Shown here: one piece after another, positions 36,105 through 45,613 of the stretch
How the letters are laid out: each line of letters begins with the position of its first letter
Position numbering within the stretch: the first letter of the stretch is position 1
DNA from: Gremmenia infestans
Lineage: Eukaryota > Ascomycota > Leotiomycetes > Helotiales > Hamatocanthoscyphaceae
Length of the DNA: 64,000 nt
Assembly: GCA_032629725.1 (NCBI GenBank)
Contig: JAFEVB010000002.1
Coordinates: forward strand, 3,534,001-3,598,000
Direction of reading: 5' to 3'
The notes under the pieces: generated by a model
What the model was told of the DNA's origin: nothing
Databases searched by the model: none
Seen by the model: the letters and a program-made list of their open reading frames with translations, nothing else
Program-made: the position numbers and the translations under genes

Positions 36105-37702
36105 GGGCAACAGCAAGTTGGGGAAACGGAGTAGGGATTCCAGGGAGAGCAGCCCCGAGTTCGAGAGTGCGGATGAGGGTGCGGATGAGGGCGCGGATGA
36201 GACACTTTTTGCTGCTACAAGAACGAGGCTACCTACAGGCTCTTTGTCACCAGAGAAGCAGAGAAGTCGGAGTCCTGATCCTTTCCCGAGTGGTGGTACG
36301 GATTTTGGAAGCAGATTTGGAGGCAAGAAGATCAAGCAGGAAGAGGGCCATGAAGTTATTGCACCGTCGGTTGAGAACCCGAACAATTGTATGGAATACC
36401 CCCCTGCTTATCCAACTTGCATGACTGACTATAGAAGATATTCGTTTTGCTGTCAGGGCAGAGGTACAACATCGTACAGAACCATTCGAGGCTGCTTTTG
36501 AGTTTGTGAAGAGCAAATTCAATATTATGACGAGGTCGTGGTCATCTTTTATCACTTCCGTCGCTATCGCATTACTTTCAATATTAGCCCTGCGGTCGTT
36601 ATTCCAACCAGGCGTTCTTCCTCCAGTCCCGGACTTAGTCAAGGTGGCAGGACTTGCGAAGGCTTTCGAGCCGCTCATATTCTATTCGGAAAATGGTATA
36701 CAACAAATTGGGGATCTGCAAGCTACAGGTGCTGCTGTTTGGGATTTGGGGGAGAGTGTACGCTCTACAAATATGACTTCTGCTCCTATTATTGTCAAAG
36801 AGCTCGATGGCTTGAGTGAAAGTCTGAAGACATTAGCTATAGAGTTAACTCGATTCTTCGCAAACGTCGACGGAGATGTTGACGGGTATGTGGCCTGCAC
36901 CTGACTTGGTATAATTCTAACACGTTATAGAATATTAATAGTCATGGACTGGGCGAAGCGCGAGTTGTCCCAATTACAAATGCTGCCACCATCAGCCCTC
37001 ACATCCGCATTCGACAACATGCACAGCTTGTTCAGCCGCTGCGGTCTCTTTGAGACCTCATCGGGAGCACCAACTGCTATAGGCCAGCTTGCAACGTCCA
37101 TATTCGGCCAGACATCTCCTCAAAGAACCCGCGCAACCCTACAGCGCACCTTTATCGAATTTCTCTCCGTCCTCGAGGATTCCATCAACTCGGAACTGCA
37201 ACACTCCCTCGCGCTGTTTGCATTGTTCGAGTCTATCGACAAACAATTCCAAAACCTAGCCCGCACCGTCATCCGTGAGACTACTGCGCAAGATAATGCT
37301 CAGGATGATATGCTTTCCTCATTATGGACAAAGCTACTTGGCCCTAACTCCAGCACTCTACACAAGTTTGAGAAGAACAAGAAGCTGCTCGGCAATATCC
37401 GCGCTAAAACTTTCCAGAACAAGTCAATCCTCCTTGAGCATAACGGAAAGCTCTTGACGCTCAAAGCCAATCTCGAGAGTCTCAGGAGGAAGCTTGTTAG
37501 TCCTCTGGTGCGTGTTAATGGCAGCACACTGGGTCTCGAAGAGCAAGTTCGGGGTCTCGAGGAAGTGAGTGGATATCTCGGTGGTGTGCGGGAGAGGCAA
37601 AAGGGCAAATTAATGGAGATGTTGTACGGATCTGGTAGAAGTAATGGGCATAGAATTACGGGTGCTGATAGTAGAGGAGAGATCGAGGGAGGTTGGCAGT
37701 AA
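35857..37702 (+). CDS. Uncharacterised single-pass membrane protein with coiled coils
   Basis: Three exons, 35857-36388, 36438-36885 and 36931-37702, give 583 aa; both introns (donors GTATGG and GTATGT) are phase-consistent. Start MATIEELEGLFDDHPSLDAS. Residues 1-180 are acidic and Ser/Arg-rich, with a 12-bp tandem repeat encoding ADEG units. One transmembrane segment lies near residues 213-235 (FITSVAIALLSILALRSLF). After it come predominantly helical segments, including SLRRKLVSPLVRVNG and LEEQVRGLEEVSGYLGGVRERQKGK, likely coiled coils. There is no signal peptide. The topology, a disordered acidic N-terminus, one span and a long helical domain, resembles nuclear-envelope or ER adaptor proteins, but I cannot name a family. 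The second exon joins at AAG, the only acceptor avoiding a stop. Confidence 0.82.
36168..36202 (+). repeat. Short tandem repeat (12-bp units) inside the coding region
   Basis: Nearly three copies of TGCGGATGAGGG encode repeated Ala-Asp-Glu-Gly. The 12-bp unit keeps frame, so copy number may vary without harm. Confidence 0.8.
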
Positions 37703-38152
37703 CGACAATGCGAGCTGTATTATGCGACACATGGGTTTGATTTATTTGGATGGTGTTATCGGTTGGGTAGATATGGTTGGGGTCACATGGATGGAGTGAG
37801 TTTGGCGTTCTGTTTCGTTTTTGCCCTTTGCTGTATAGTCAGTCTGTGTGCAGTATCGTCGTGTTCACCTAGGTACTTGCCTCAATGAATAAATCATGAA
37901 GTCCCCTTCCCTCGTGTATCACAATATGAAGAGAACATTTAAAACGCACCTATTAGCTGCCCGCGCCCTATCTTGTAATTTGATTATCAACATAATAACC
38001 TGTCCTGAGTCAATTTTCGCATGTAAAATTCCTTTCAAAGGCCACAACGCAACTTAGAATTTACTTCTCTCCGATTCTTCAATTTTCACATACGCTGGGG
38101 AATTACAGGTTAAGTGCCATCGTATATGCAAAATTTATTCCGTAACCAAGTC
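37703..38152. other. Convergent 3' region
   Basis: A 450-bp A/T-rich gap between convergent genes, with one ACCTAGGTAC motif at about 37867-37876. No gene seen. Confidence 0.45.
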
Positions 38153-38554
38153 TTAGACACTCTGCCCTGCGCTCCCCTCAAGCTTCTTCTTCTTCTCCTC
38201 CCCCTTCTCCTCTCCCTTCTTATCCTTCTCCTGCGCCAGCATCTTTGCGTTCATCTTCGCCTCCATCTCATTCAAGTACGGGGTCATCTTGACGCCCTTA
38301 TTCGGATTCGGTTTCTTGGATTCGCAGAACACGCAGCACCCCTTCTCCTCCTCCTGCTCCTCGTAATACATCGGGCACTTGGTGGTGGGGATATGTGCCG
38401 CGTAGTCCTCGTCGTCGGACTCGTGGATCCAAGGGTGGCGGTGGCGGTAGTGTTTCTCGACGTCGGCGACCATTTCTTTGTAAATTGTGCATTGGTTCAT
38501 GTTTCGGAGGGTGTCGGTGCATTCCGTGTAGGTTGTGGTGGTGTTGAGGCACAT
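38153..38554 (-). CDS. Small hypothetical protein with several cysteines, 133 aa
   Basis: One exon beginning MCLNTTTTYTECTDTLRNMNQC, the first in-frame ATG. Seven or eight cysteines are concentrated in the first two thirds, including a CCVFC motif. His-rich VEKHYRHRHPWIH sits between them. The tail is almost purely Lys/Glu (EKDKKGEEKGEEKKKK). The pattern resembles short fungal proteins that start with a cysteine-bearing segment and carry a C-x2-C pair, but no function is known to me. A 28-bp AGGGG repeat lies about 70 bp upstream. An additional upstream exon is possible. Confidence 0.5.
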   Translation of the reverse strand: MCLNTTTTYTECTDTLRNMNQCTIYKEMVADVEKHYRHRHPWIHESDDEDYAAHIPTTKCPMYYEEQEEEKGCCVFCESKKPNPNKGVKMTPYLNEMEAKMNAKMLAQEKDKKGEEKGEEKKKKLEGSAGQSV

Positions 38555-39570
38555 TCTGGGGGATGTGCAGTGAGGGTGCTTGCTTGTTTGTTGGGTGGTT
38601 TGCAAGGGGAGTTTGATGGTTGTGAGGGGAGGGGAGGGGAGGGGAGGGGAGGTTTATGTTTGGAGTAGGAGTTGAAGGTGTGATTGAATGATTCAACTGG
38701 ACGGCATTCAATATTATTCACAGATATTGATTTTTCATTCCCTCTAGGTTGTGATGAATATTTAGAGTCATGATATGTTCCATTCCCAATGGTATACATG
38801 TTTGAGCAAGACAAGCTTGCTGTACTATACTGGTTTGCATCCAAGAAACAAGAGCATCATTGTCTGTCGATATAAGAAATAAAAGGAGTTTGGGAAAGCG
38901 TTGGACAGTTTCAGTACTTTACCAACACAAAAAAGTTCCTAGTCCACTATATATCCAATCATACCAAGCATCATAAAGACCGCCTATAATACGAACAAAA
39001 GTTAAGCAGACCCCAAATCGTTATTTTAGAGCTAGTGTATAATGGCGGGGTTATTGTTATAGGTTGTTTTTTGAAATGTACACAAAAGTTAGCGACTTCC
39101 AAATTCGCTTTATGTAAAATCTTCCCTCATCTTTCGTCCAGGACTTAGGTCTTTCATCTCCTTTTCCTCTCTCTCGATTGTTAGACCTTATTTATTGCAA
39201 CATGGTGGGAGTTGTGAAAATCTTTAAACAGGGAGGGGGAAAGGACAAACGGTAGAGGCTTTTAATAAGAATCCGTCTATGAATTGGAATAAAAGCACTT
39301 GGTAAATCTGCCTGCCTTCTTCTTTGGACTTAACTGAATATTTTCAAGTCCTAGTTTTCTTACTTGTCACGAGGTCTCCTCAAAAAGGGGGCCTTTACGG
39401 CGGCCGGTAGTGGACAAAATAGCGCAATACTACTACCAACAGCAGGCCAACTTAAACCTGCAACAAGCCTACCTAACATACATGATACTGTTCTACTCTA
39501 GCTTGACAGTGCACCCCACTCAATCTCCCACTCGTCTTAGGCACTATAATATTAATTCGCTCAGCATCAA
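38555..39570. other. Divergent intergenic region
   Basis: A 1-kb gap between the small Cys protein gene and the phosphoesterase gene. It holds the AGGGG repeat and A/T-rich sequence. No gene seen. Confidence 0.45.
38625..38652. repeat. (AGGGG)n tandem repeat, about 5.5 units
   Basis: Six consecutive G-tracts spaced by single A make this a good G-quadruplex candidate on the plus strand, near the start of the minus-strand small Cys protein gene. Confidence 0.85.
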
Positions 39571-40401
39571 ATGTCTTCGGTAAAGATCCAGCTTATGTCT
39601 GATCTCCATCTCGAGACTCCACAAGCGAGACCGACGTACCAGGACTTCGTGATCCAACCAGAATGTCAATATCTAGCCCTCCTAGGGGATATCGGAAATA
39701 CAGGGGACAATCGACTCTTCGATTTCCTTGAAAAGCAACTAAGATCTTTCGAAGTTGTTTTTTACCTACTAGGAAACCATGAGCCGTTCGGAATGACTCG
39801 GCTGGATGCCCAAACGACCGTCCGCGCTTTCGAACATAAAATGGAAGAGCTCCGCTCCTTAGCAGGATCGGATCTAGGGAAATTCGTTTTCTTAGACCAA
39901 ACCAGATATGATATTACAGGAGAAGTGACTGTGCTAGGTTGCACGCTTTTCTCTCATATCTCCAACGATCAGCGAGAATCCGTATCGCTCTTTTGCTCCG
40001 ATTTTTCAGAGATACAGGACTGGACAGTGGACACCCATAATGCAGCCCACCGCTCTGATATTCGTTGGCTAGATACGCAAGTCGAGCATATAACACAACA
40101 CGAGCCGCGTCGTAAGATCCTGGTCTTCACTCATCACAGCCCGACGTTACTTGAGGACGCCAATGACCCTAGACACCTGGATGATGCTGCACAAGTACGT
40201 TCTGCGTTTGTTACAGACCTGTCTAAGCAAGAGTGTTGGAAGAATGCAAGTGTTAAACTCTGGGCTTTTGGACATACTCATTTCAATTGCGATTTTGTGG
40301 ATTCGGGGACGGAGAGGAGAGTTGTGGCGAATCAGAAGGGGTATCGCAGGTCAGAATTGGATACATTTGATGTGACAAAAGTGGTCGAGGTTATATATTA
40401 G
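39571..40401 (+). CDS. Calcineurin-like metallophosphoesterase
   Basis: One exon, 276 aa. All metal-binding motifs of the calcineurin-like superfamily are present: D11-x-H13 (SDLHLE), G39-D40 (LLGDIGN), G68-N69-H70-E71, H188-H189 (FTHHSP) and G234-H235-T236-H237. Members cleave phosphomono- or diesters using two metal ions; the substrate cannot be read here. It is shorter than the purple acid phosphatase and Cdc1-type groups and has no signal peptide or membrane span, so it is probably cytosolic. Similar small cytosolic proteins are common in filamentous fungi. The adjacent genes both have nucleotidyltransferase-like motifs, so the phosphodiesterase could in principle act on their products, which is speculation. 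Confidence 0.9.
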   Translation: MSSVKIQLMSDLHLETPQARPTYQDFVIQPECQYLALLGDIGNTGDNRLFDFLEKQLRSFEVVFYLLGNHEPFGMTRLDAQTTVRAFEHKMEELRSLAGSDLGKFVFLDQTRYDITGEVTVLGCTLFSHISNDQRESVSLFCSDFSEIQDWTVDTHNAAHRSDIRWLDTQVEHITQHEPRRKILVFTHHSPTLLEDANDPRHLDDAAQVRSAFVTDLSKQECWKNASVKLWAFGHTHFNCDFVDSGTERRVVANQKGYRRSELDTFDVTKVVEVIY

Positions 40402-40746
40402 AGGTCAATGGATAAATGAGCAGAAGCAAGCAAGTACTTGAGGCCCCATCAATCGTATCTCTTCAATGGTCATTGGACGGAACCGATGGGAGGACATCAT
40501 TCGGGGTCTACCAGGGAGCTTATCATCAATGAAAGGGTCACGAGGTATAGATTTGAACATATAGACTTGTTCCCATAGGTGTGATGCTCGAGGCCATTCT
40601 TCCTATCAGCTGCATTGGCACGCAGACCGAGCATTACCCGTTGGGGTGAGGCCGCCCCCCCACTGAAACTCCTCCGACCACCCCCCAGCGGTGGTAAACC
40701 CACTCAGGTCAACGGGTAGGGTCAGTCGCCACTGTTCAGATAATGC
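40402..40746. other. Convergent 3' region
   Basis: A 345-bp gap with two C-runs (about 40654-40661 and 40680-40687). No gene seen. Confidence 0.4.
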
Positions 40747-41529
40747 TCATTGCTCTGATACCGTCGTCAAGGGCGCTCGAAAGACTCCTTTCTCATACGG
40801 TCTAGGTACAAATATGCCCTCTTTAATCTCTCTGCTCCTCCTCACATGATAAGTGTGGCGATTCGTGGTCGTGAAACTCTCTTCTTTGGGGTCTGCGGCG
40901 GTAATGTTATAATGAACTTCTCGATGCTCCGGTTTGAGCCTTTCAGCGTAAGCAGGGTTCTTGACTGGGCCGTCATCGGAAGTCTGTAGATCGTAGCAGT
41001 AATTTATCAAACAGCTAACATAAAGAGCAAATCCCAATCGATCCACGTACTCTCGAGAGGAAATATTGAGCCAAAATTCAATCATCGAGTCAAGAAAGCT
41101 GTGGACTGGTGGTAGAAAGTCTGGTATGCCATCATCCAATTGATAATACCAATTTTTAGCATAGTGCAAAACTACCGTTGTGGAAGATTTAGGACAAGCA
41201 ATACGAGTGGTTTGTTCACTGAACTCAGGATCATCTTCGAATTTCGCCTCTGGTGGCGTTTCTTCGTACCCGCTATCGAGAAGAACTTTTGCGGCAGCGC
41301 GTGGATTATCTACTAAGAGATGGAGATCCCAGACTTGGGTATTGCTACCATGCAGAGCAAGGAGATCCTCGAGCCAAATCGCGCAGGGAATTCCTTTGTC
41401 GGCGAGGAGCTGGCAGACCTCATAGCGATCATTGCTGACAGTCGAGTTGGCTCGCTTTAACTTTTGGGACTGGGAGATACGCTGTATGAGGCCATTGCAT
41501 CGGAGCAACGCCGATTTGATAGTTTCCAT
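40747..41529 (-). CDS. Fungal nucleotidyltransferase-fold-like protein, probably inactive
   Basis: One exon of 260 aa, starting METIKSALLRCNG. Residues 47-75 (GIPCAIWLEDLLALHGSNTQ then VWDLHLLVDN) match the layout of the minimal nucleotidyltransferase core: helix, a turn, and a strand carrying acidic residues. Here the usual DxD is D68-L69-H70 and the Gly-Ser/Gly-Gly turn is lost, so catalysis is doubtful. The segment PKSSTTVVLHYAKNWYYQLDDGIPDFLPPVHSFLDSMIEFWL follows, and the C-terminus (NRHTYHVRRSREIKEGIFVPRPYEKGVFR) is basic. I have an impression of a large uncharacterised fungal family with this profile; function unknown. It stands head-to-head with a second nucleotidyltransferase-like gene. 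Confidence 0.75.
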   Translation of the reverse strand: METIKSALLRCNGLIQRISQSQKLKRANSTVSNDRYEVCQLLADKGIPCAIWLEDLLALHGSNTQVWDLHLLVDNPRAAAKVLLDSGYEETPPEAKFEDDPEFSEQTTRIACPKSSTTVVLHYAKNWYYQLDDGIPDFLPPVHSFLDSMIEFWLNISSREYVDRLGFALYVSCLINYCYDLQTSDDGPVKNPAYAERLKPEHREVHYNITAADPKEESFTTTNRHTYHVRRSREIKEGIFVPRPYEKGVFRAPLTTVSEQ

Positions 41530-42452
41530 AGAGACAGCTACGGGTACGTATGGCCACGCGTGTCGGTCTACACCAGGATTAGTTTGTCGGATTCTGTGAA
41601 TGGGGAGTTTAAGTAGCTCTACATAGTACTTAAGCCCGATCTCGTACGCCGTTATCCCACCCTCAGCGATTTTTGTCTATAATACAGTCGTTTGAGCTGG
41701 TGCCTGTCAGTTGAATTTTGCTTCGCAATGTTGTAAAGTCTTGAATTCGAAGGGGGAAGAGGGAGGGGAAGACGAAGACGAAGGTGTACCAAAGGTCAGA
41801 TGACTAAGCAGCCCCACCTAAACACCAAGCCCCACACGCGTTGACGCCGGAATGTCCCTTGTACTTAACGCGCCACGCTCACTCCTTCAACCAGCTAAGT
41901 GTCCACAATTAAGCGCTTTGGGCCATAGTCGTCACATTATCCCGAGGCTTAAGCCAACATGTCATTGCCTACTTTACTTCGACCTTCCTACCATCACCAC
42001 ACCCTTCTACAGCCGTGAAGCATTTCCCTTTTTGTAACACCAACAACGTACGGGAATAGTGCCCCGGCGCCTAAGGCCGTTGCGTACCAGATCTTCTCGT
42101 CTACAGCCTGATCTGAACAATAGGTGTCTATATTCTGCGCATGGAGCTCTTCCTTCTGGGCCGGCCGGCGGCCACGAGCAGCGGCTACAGACACTTCCCA
42201 GGTTTCAGTGGAATTGGCAAGTACAGTCAGAGCAGTGTTGGTTAGCACTGTTGGTTCTACCCAGGTAGCGGACGATATATACCCCCAAGCTTGTCTCTAC
42301 GATATGTCTGCCCTCCGAAGTTTGGCGACATATTATACGCAGCTTGTCTATTTCAATATATTTATTTCAATCAATATAATTCCCGCCTTGCGTCTTGCAA
42401 TCATTGTATTTCATCTATATACTTCCCTGCAATTACTTTTCCAGCGTTCAAT
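41530..42452. promoter_or_regulatory. Divergent promoter region between two nucleotidyltransferase-like genes
   Basis: A 0.9-kb gap between divergent starts. No gene recognised. A TATA-like ATATTTATTTCAATCAATATAA run lies just upstream of the plus-strand gene (about 42356-42380). Confidence 0.4.
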
Positions 42453-43345
42453 ATGGGTTGTGGCGGTTCAAAAGAAAGCTCTGGTCGGCAATCTGCACCG
42501 AGGCCCAATTCAGTTCCATTACAAAACGTTAGGACACCTGCAAGAGGTTCGCATCACCAGCAGCCCCCTCATCGAACGGAGAGGGCAATGACTCCAAAAA
42601 TCAGGGCCGAGTTCTTGAATGCCGCACAAAGGGCGTTCGGACGCCTGGATTACGGTGTGATTGGCGGCACTGCACTTGCTCAATACGGAAATCGGCGGAC
42701 AACATCAGATCTGGATGTGATGGTTCCGCATAACATCGTCGACGTTGTAGAGGATCATTTAGTCCGAAATGGAATGGTACGAACGGTCGGCCGAGGTTTA
42801 GGGTAAGTGCATCATTTGACAATGGGGTATAAATTTTCTTCGGGTGGTAGGCTTTGGCTCCATTTGGCTTTATTTATTCCCCATTTTATCCAACACTGCT
42901 GATAATATATAGCTATGTTGCATCAGATGGAAACTGCTATGGTCTCGACATAACATCGGACATGTCCCTTGGCCAGACCTTTGCTAAACCACGAGCTCAG
43001 GATCGGATCATGTCCGTCGATTTTCTCTTGAACTCGAAAGCATACTCATTCATAACCCGAATAGGCCCTGACATGCAGCAGAAAAAGGCAAATGATGCGC
43101 AAGATATCATTTTCCTCGTAAACTTAATGAGGAAAAACAACAAGGTTCCAGATAGACGGCAATGCCGATGGGTGGTTGATTATGACTTTTGGACGTCGTT
43201 TTGCGCAAGTTACCAAGGTGCAGACGGGCTTTTTCGGGCCCTTGGTTTACAAAGGGATTCAACGCCAAGTTCAAGCAACCGTGGGACGAGAAATTCGAGC
43301 TTGGAGACCCGTCGAAGTATGAGCAGCGGTTACGGTCACCATTAA
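42453..43345 (+). CDS. Nucleotidyltransferase-like protein with N-myristoylation-type start
   Basis: Two exons, 42453-42802 and 42913-43345 (donor GTAAGT, acceptor TAG, phase 2), give 260 aa. The N-terminus MGCGGSKESS fits N-myristoylation at Gly2 with palmitoylation at Cys3, so membrane attachment is likely. Residues 66-92 (LDYGVIGGTALAQYGNRR then TSDLDVMV) carry the nucleotidyltransferase core: Gly71-Gly72 and the acidic pair Asp86 and Asp88. This resembles fungal proteins in the minimal nucleotidyltransferase (AbiEii/MNT-like) group. After the intron come a conserved-looking GLDITSDMSLGQTFAKPRAQ segment and MSVDFLLNSKAYSF; the last 40 residues are Ser-rich and disordered. The nucleotide and acceptor are unknown. 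Confidence 0.78.
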
Positions 43346-43695
43346 GAATGTATATTGATAGTCATGGATACAATCTTTTGTCCAGTTAAAGCAATGTAAG
43401 ATAAGATGAAGTTCAGAGAACCTGTAGCTGGTTTGTAATCTATGCTGAAGGTGTAGCAGCGCAATTAAACTCAGTCTTCTCTCATAAACTCAGAATTGCT
43501 CGTGATTCGAAAGTCTGGATCATTAGGAGGTACGGAAACCTCTCAGCACATATCTCTTCTCTTGAAGAAATGTCGGTGCTTGAATAGCAACTTAAATTCA
43601 CTGGCTACCTTGAACCACTTTCGTCCCAGAATTGACTTCATCTCGAGCATCCGTTGGACTGCAAAATCCTGAGGCACCACATCCCTCCCCACAGC
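43346..43695. other. Convergent intergenic region
   Basis: A 350-bp gap between the nucleotidyltransferase-like gene and the PKS relic. Nothing recognised. Confidence 0.4.
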
Positions 43696-44995
43696 TCAAG
43701 AAATCAACGCCAACACCCCAGCAACAACCCAACTCGCAGCCACATACGCTATTTTCAACCTAACCTCCTGAGTCGTCGAAATCGCTTCATTATACTTGCC
43801 CAACTTCGGCGCTGGGATCTTCGCCTTCCCCTTCCAAAAACCACCCACGTGATCCCGTACTACAGCCAAAACAGCCACATTCTCAACGGCAATAACTGCG
43901 CCTAGAACTTGGATCCCGAAGCAAAAATTAGGTAGGCTGAGATTAGGAGTGTTGTGAAAACCTAAGTGCGCGTCCAAATTAGTATGCGTGGTTTTTGGGG
44001 TTGAGCCGACGGTCAAAGGGTCCATATCAGCGACTGCAAGAGCTTTTCTCGCAACAAGCTCCTGAGCTTTGGCGTTTGGGGACATGATTCCGTTTGTCTT
44101 GTCATCTTGGGCAATAGCAGTGCCCTTCTGAGTGGCAAGAACCCAATCGCCATCCACAACAGCATGGGAAAGATGTTTTAGAATGAGGACAGCAGCGCCT
44201 TCTCCCCTAGCGTATCCATGGGCATCATCATCAAACGATTGATAGACTCCGTCGGGTGAAAGTGCAGCAGCTGAACCTAGCATATGGAACAAATCAGGAG
44301 ACGAGCAAACTTTGACACCACCGACGACAGCAATCCGGGACTCCCCGCCCAAGACCGCTCGATGTCCGAAATGTACAGCACACAAGGAAGGTGCGCATGC
44401 AGAGTCGACCGCTACACTGGCGCCCATAATATCAAGGTGGTATGAGATCCTGTTAGGGATTCCGTGGGCTGTTGTGCCTATACCCATCCAAGCCTCAATG
44501 TTGGGTAAGTCTTCAAGAAGTAATCTGGAATAGTCATCCGAGTCTACGCCAATATGGAAAGCGGGATCAGACACCTAAGGGTCAGAATATTGGTGTTAGT
44601 ATTGTCATAAGAACCAGGTAGGTATCTTGGGAGGAGTAAAACATTCAACTTATGTGGGGTCCATCTCTCCTAAGCTGCTAGAATTACTATAAGAGTCCGA
44701 GCACTTACAGCAAGTGCTTTAGGGTTGAGACCAGCATTCTCGAGAGCTGCCCATGTGACCTCCAGTCCTAGCCTCTGGTGAGGGTCCATCTGCTCGGCCT
44801 TTTTGGGGGAGATGCCAAAGAACGCCGCATCGAAATTCTCTAGATTGTCTTGGCAATGACCTTTGCGTTCCGAGGGTCCCTCGCAACTCAAGGGTCCCAG
44901 CGCCAGACAGGGCTTTCTCCAGAAGCATCTTTTTGGTCCATGATGAAGTCCCATAGCTTATCGGGAGAGTCATGATTATTGCCCCCGGAGATTCA
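43696..44995 (-). pseudogene. Broken polyketide synthase ketosynthase domain (partially-reducing, 6-MSAS-like)
   Basis: Minus-strand sequence encodes most of the first half of a ketosynthase domain, but only in pieces. Similarity starts abruptly near 44992 after a TGA in frame, with no start codon; a second in-frame TGA lies at 44890-44888, and a frame change occurs near 44838-44860. An intron with perfect signals (GTAAGT at 44709 to CTTAG at 44575, with a CTGAC branch site) remains intact and its phase is right. The middle is well preserved: MDPHQRLGLEVTWAALENAG, GIGTTAHGIPNRISYHLD and the active-site region DSACAPSLCAVHFG, which keeps the cysteine. Downstream of 44005 the expected ketosynthase His motifs, acyltransferase and all later domains are missing. 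Wording of the GTTAHGIPNRISYHLD segment suggests the 6-methylsalicylic-acid-synthase type. The gene cannot make a synthase. The last 75 codons (43696 to about 43960) look like part of a different protein. Confidence 0.8.
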
Positions 44996-45613
44996 ATGGG
45001 TGTGTTTGGATAGGCGACATTGTGATGATAACATTTAAGTACCACCAACAGCAAATGGTCAGTGTCGTCAAGAAAGATAAATATATAAAGATCTAGAGAA
45101 ATCTAGGGTTTTCCGACCTCCTATAGTCCGTACCTAGGTAGGTACTTAGGTACACACTGCCCCTGACCTACCGCGCCATTTCATAAGCGAGGAAATTAAG
45201 CGAACCATTCGGGGCATTCGGTGGGGTCGGGGGTGTCAGAACGTGAATGCGTCAGCATAGCTTAAAAATCGTTGATGGGCGAGAGACATTCCCCTGTTAC
45301 AAAGCATTCATCTAGAGAATAAAATAAAATAAACCAAAAAACATAGATAAAGAATCAAAAGCTATCAAAGTTGTCGACCTCTCGATGACAATAACTCGGA
45401 GACCTCAGGTCCCTTTCAATTCCAAATATTATCGCACCTCCGCTCCGCTCCTATCTTCCCCGTCACCCTAGGAACATTTTCCCCCTCACCTAGGTTTATC
45501 AAAATTGGCCTGCGAGTTTGTTTTGAAGCGGTGTTTTTAGTTCATACCACACTTCGTTGAACAGGAATCCACTTGAATCAACTCACCTAGCTCGGACCAG
45601 GGAGGCAAACACA
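44996..45613. other. Intergenic region between PKS relic and MFS gene
   Basis: Contains repeated ACCTAGGTA/ACTTAGGTAC motifs (about 45131-45152), another CACCTAGGTTT (about 45487) and the promoter of the transporter. Parts next to the relic may be decayed N-terminal PKS sequence. Confidence 0.4.

Noticed and set aside
43696..44995. Functional polyketide synthase
   Set aside because: Two in-frame stops, a frame change and absence of all later domains; only half of one domain is left.
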